Assembly (NCBI GenBank): GCA_021295785.1
Contig: JAGWBR010000008.1
Location: 1 to 52,934, forward strand
Source: Gemmatimonadota bacterium
Lineage (GTDB): Bacteria > Gemmatimonadota > Gemmatimonadetes > Palauibacterales > Palauibacteraceae
DNA length: 52,934 nt
Direction of reading: 5' to 3'
Positions 51,360 through 52,934 of this stretch are shown one piece after another. The notes beneath the pieces are model-generated. The model saw only the letters and a program-made list of their open reading frames with translations. It was not told the origin of the DNA and did not search any database. Numbering within the stretch: the first letter of the stretch is position 1; each line of letters starts with the position of its first letter. The position numbers and the translations under genes are program-made.

Positions 51360-52934
51360 TTGCCGCCGCCGCAACAACCGTCGCTGCATGCCCTGACGGC
51401 CCTGAGCGCGGCTGCCTTCGCCCGGTCAGACGTTATCCCAAGATCCCGGAAGTTGTCTTGTGAAGCACCGGACCGGCCAAATCGTTCAAGGCTGACCACG
51501 CTGCCGCAGGGGCCAGTCCACTCTGACCATCCCAGGGCGGCACCTGCCTCAATGGCCACGACCGGCACCGAAGGCGGAAACACGGACTCGCGGTAAGCCG
51601 CCGGCTGCCGGCGGAAAACCTCCCAACTCGGGAAAGACACCGCCCGCGCGGCGACCCCTTCCCGCGCAAGTTCCTCCGCGGCTGCCCGTGCCAGCTGCAC
51701 CTCCGAACCCGAACCGACGATTACCACGTCCGGTGTTTCGCCGCTCTCGGCGACCACCACGCCCGCCCCCCTTTTCACGGCCTCGCGGGCGGACTCCGAG
51801 TCTCCGACGGGCAGTGCCTGCCGCGACAAGACGAGAACGGTCGGGCCGTCGGTGCGTTGAGCCGCTTGTCGCCAGGCTTCGGCCGTCTCGTTCGCGTCGC
51901 CCGGCCTGACCAATGTCATCCCCGGCATTGCCCGGAATGAAGCCAGGTGTTCGACGGGCTGGTGGGTGGGGCCGTCGGCACCGAGCCCGATCGAATCGTG
52001 GGTCAGCACGTAGATGACCGGCAGTTTCATCATTGCCGCCAGTCGCATGGCCGGCCGTGCGTAGTCGCTGAAGATGAAGAAAGTGGCGACGTACGGGCGA
52101 ACTCCGCCGTGCAAAGCCATTCCGTTGGCGGCGGAGGCCATGGCGTGTTCCCGCACCCCCCACCGGATGTTGCGCCCCTCGGGCGACGCCGCTTGGAAAT
52201 CGGGCGATTCGACGTTCGAGTTGTTGGACCCGGCCAGGTCAGCACTTCCCCCGATCAGTTCGGGCAGGCGGCGGGCCAGGGGTACCAGCGACTTGCCGGA
52301 GGCCACCCGGGTGGGGAGGGCGGATCCGGCGTCAAACACCGGCAGTTCTTTGTCCCAGTCCTCTGGCAGTTCACCGGTCAGCCGGCGGCCGAACTCGCGG
52401 GCCAGGTCGGGATGCGCGCTCTCGTAACTGGCCATCTGCCGGTCCCATGCCGCCGAAAGCGACCGACCGCGTTCGACCTGGCCGCCCATGTGGGCCCGAA
52501 CCTCGTCCGGCACCAAGAACGAATCGTCGGTCGGCCACCCGTAGCTAGCCTTGGCCAACCGGATTTCGTCTTCGCCCAGGGGGGCACCGTGGGCCGAGGG
52601 AGTATCCTGCTTGTTGGGGGCCCCGTATCCGATGTGGGAACGCACGGCTATCAGCGACGGGGCGTCGGGCCGGTCACCGGCCCGTTGCAGGGCGGCGTCG
52701 AGGGCATCGATGTCGTTTGCATCCTCCACCCGCTGCGTATGCCAGCCCAGAGCCCTGAAACGCGCTTCCACGTCTTCGGTGAAAGCGATCTGGGTCGTTC
52801 CGTCAATTGTGATCCGGTTGTCGTCCCAGAGCCAGGTGAGCTTGCCCAGTTTGAGGTGGCCCGCCAGAGAAGCGGTTTCGTGTCCCACTCCCTCCATCAG
52901 GTCGCCGTCACTGCAAATCGCGTAGGTCCGGTGG
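51356..52934 (-). CDS. tkt: transketolase, 5' part cut by the window edge
   Basis: The visible 525 residues cover the C-terminal part of the thiamine-diphosphate-binding domain onward. At the window edge the frame reads HRTYAICSDGDLMEGV, the family GDG-type ThDP-binding motif, and NRITIDG follows. The central domain has the catalytic Glu in REHAMASAANGMALHGG and the SIGLGADGPTHQPVEHLAS segment. The C-terminal domain closes with a Cys/Gly-rich tail (CSDGCCGGGK) of uncertain role. About 150 N-terminal residues lie outside the window. The gene leads the operon with rpiB, tal and pgl. Confidence 0.96.
   Translation of the reverse strand, partial: HRTYAICSDGDLMEGVGHETASLAGHLKLGKLTWLWDDNRITIDGTTQIAFTEDVEARFRALGWHTQRVEDANDIDALDAALQRAGDRPDAPSLIAVRSHIGYGAPNKQDTPSAHGAPLGEDEIRLAKASYGWPTDDSFLVPDEVRAHMGGQVERGRSLSAAWDRQMASYESAHPDLAREFGRRLTGELPEDWDKELPVFDAGSALPTRVASGKSLVPLARRLPELIGGSADLAGSNNSNVESPDFQAASPEGRNIRWGVREHAMASAANGMALHGGVRPYVATFFIFSDYARPAMRLAAMMKLPVIYVLTHDSIGLGADGPTHQPVEHLASFRAMPGMTLVRPGDANETAEAWRQAAQRTDGPTVLVLSRQALPVGDSESAREAVKRGAGVVVAESGETPDVVIVGSGSEVQLARAAAEELAREGVAARAVSFPSWEVFRRQPAAYRESVFPPSVPVVAIEAGAALGWSEWTGPCGSVVSLERFGRSGASQDNFRDLGITSDRAKAAALRAVRACSDGCCGGGK

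Overview
This is a GC-rich bacterial chromosome segment that looks like core genome rather than a mobile island. I saw no transposase, integrase, CRISPR array, rRNA or tRNA. The gene content fits Gemmatimonadota, possibly a marine or environmental lineage: many secreted S9, M1 and M20 hydrolases, 6-bladed beta-propeller and plug-like lipoproteins, PadR regulators with a Gly-rich N-terminus, and a LigD/Ku end-joining pair. This taxonomic call is inference from content; no 16S gene is in the window.

Layout. 1-13.1 kb: an aconitase-X large subunit coupled to a secreted M20D amidohydrolase (minus strand); a DUF481 outer-membrane protein, SRAP and a nitrilase-family enzyme (plus); a PNPOx-like protein and a HAD dehalogenase-like protein (minus); an M1 peptidase, a lipoprotein, an AGCS Na+/amino-acid symporter and a DUF1080 lipoprotein (plus); a PadR repressor with a small coupled gene (minus). 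13.1-17.5 kb: a 510-bp regulatory region, a beta-propeller lipoprotein, then racemase (MenC/NSAR type), GNAT and SDR genes (minus). 17.5-24.4 kb: a methionine/one-carbon block with metH, a homocysteine methyltransferase/MTHFR fusion, a separate short MTHFR-like gene and an unknown 120-aa gene. 24.5-28.6 kb: S9 peptidase, a Gly/Ser-rich secreted protein and an outer-membrane barrel. 28.7-33.4 kb: ligD and an unusual aminotransferase, divergent from ku. 33.6-48.9 kb: a long plus-strand housekeeping series rpmE, prfA, prmC, ylbF-like, CDP-alcohol phosphatidyltransferase, ino1, tmk, ctp, a lipoprotein, a DUF2064 transferase, asparaginase, obg, dprA, hemW, hrcA and dnaJ. 48.9-52.9 kb: a minus-strand pentose-phosphate operon tkt (cut by the window edge), rpiB, tal and pgl.

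How genes work together. Many gene pairs share a 4-nt start/stop overlap (ATGA, GTGA, TTGA), which points to widespread translational coupling. In three pairs the conserved protein sequence runs upstream of every ATG/GTG/TTG, and a CTG lies exactly in a CTGA overlap, so CTG start codons are likely. Many operon-leading genes carry a TANCTT hexamer 5-7 nt before the start codon, which looks like a -10 element of leaderless transcripts. The metF block is striking: the reductase half of the fusion has lost the expected catalytic Glu and Gln, while the neighbouring short MTHFR-like gene keeps both. The ino1/CDP-alcohol phosphatidyltransferase pair predicts inositol phospholipid synthesis.
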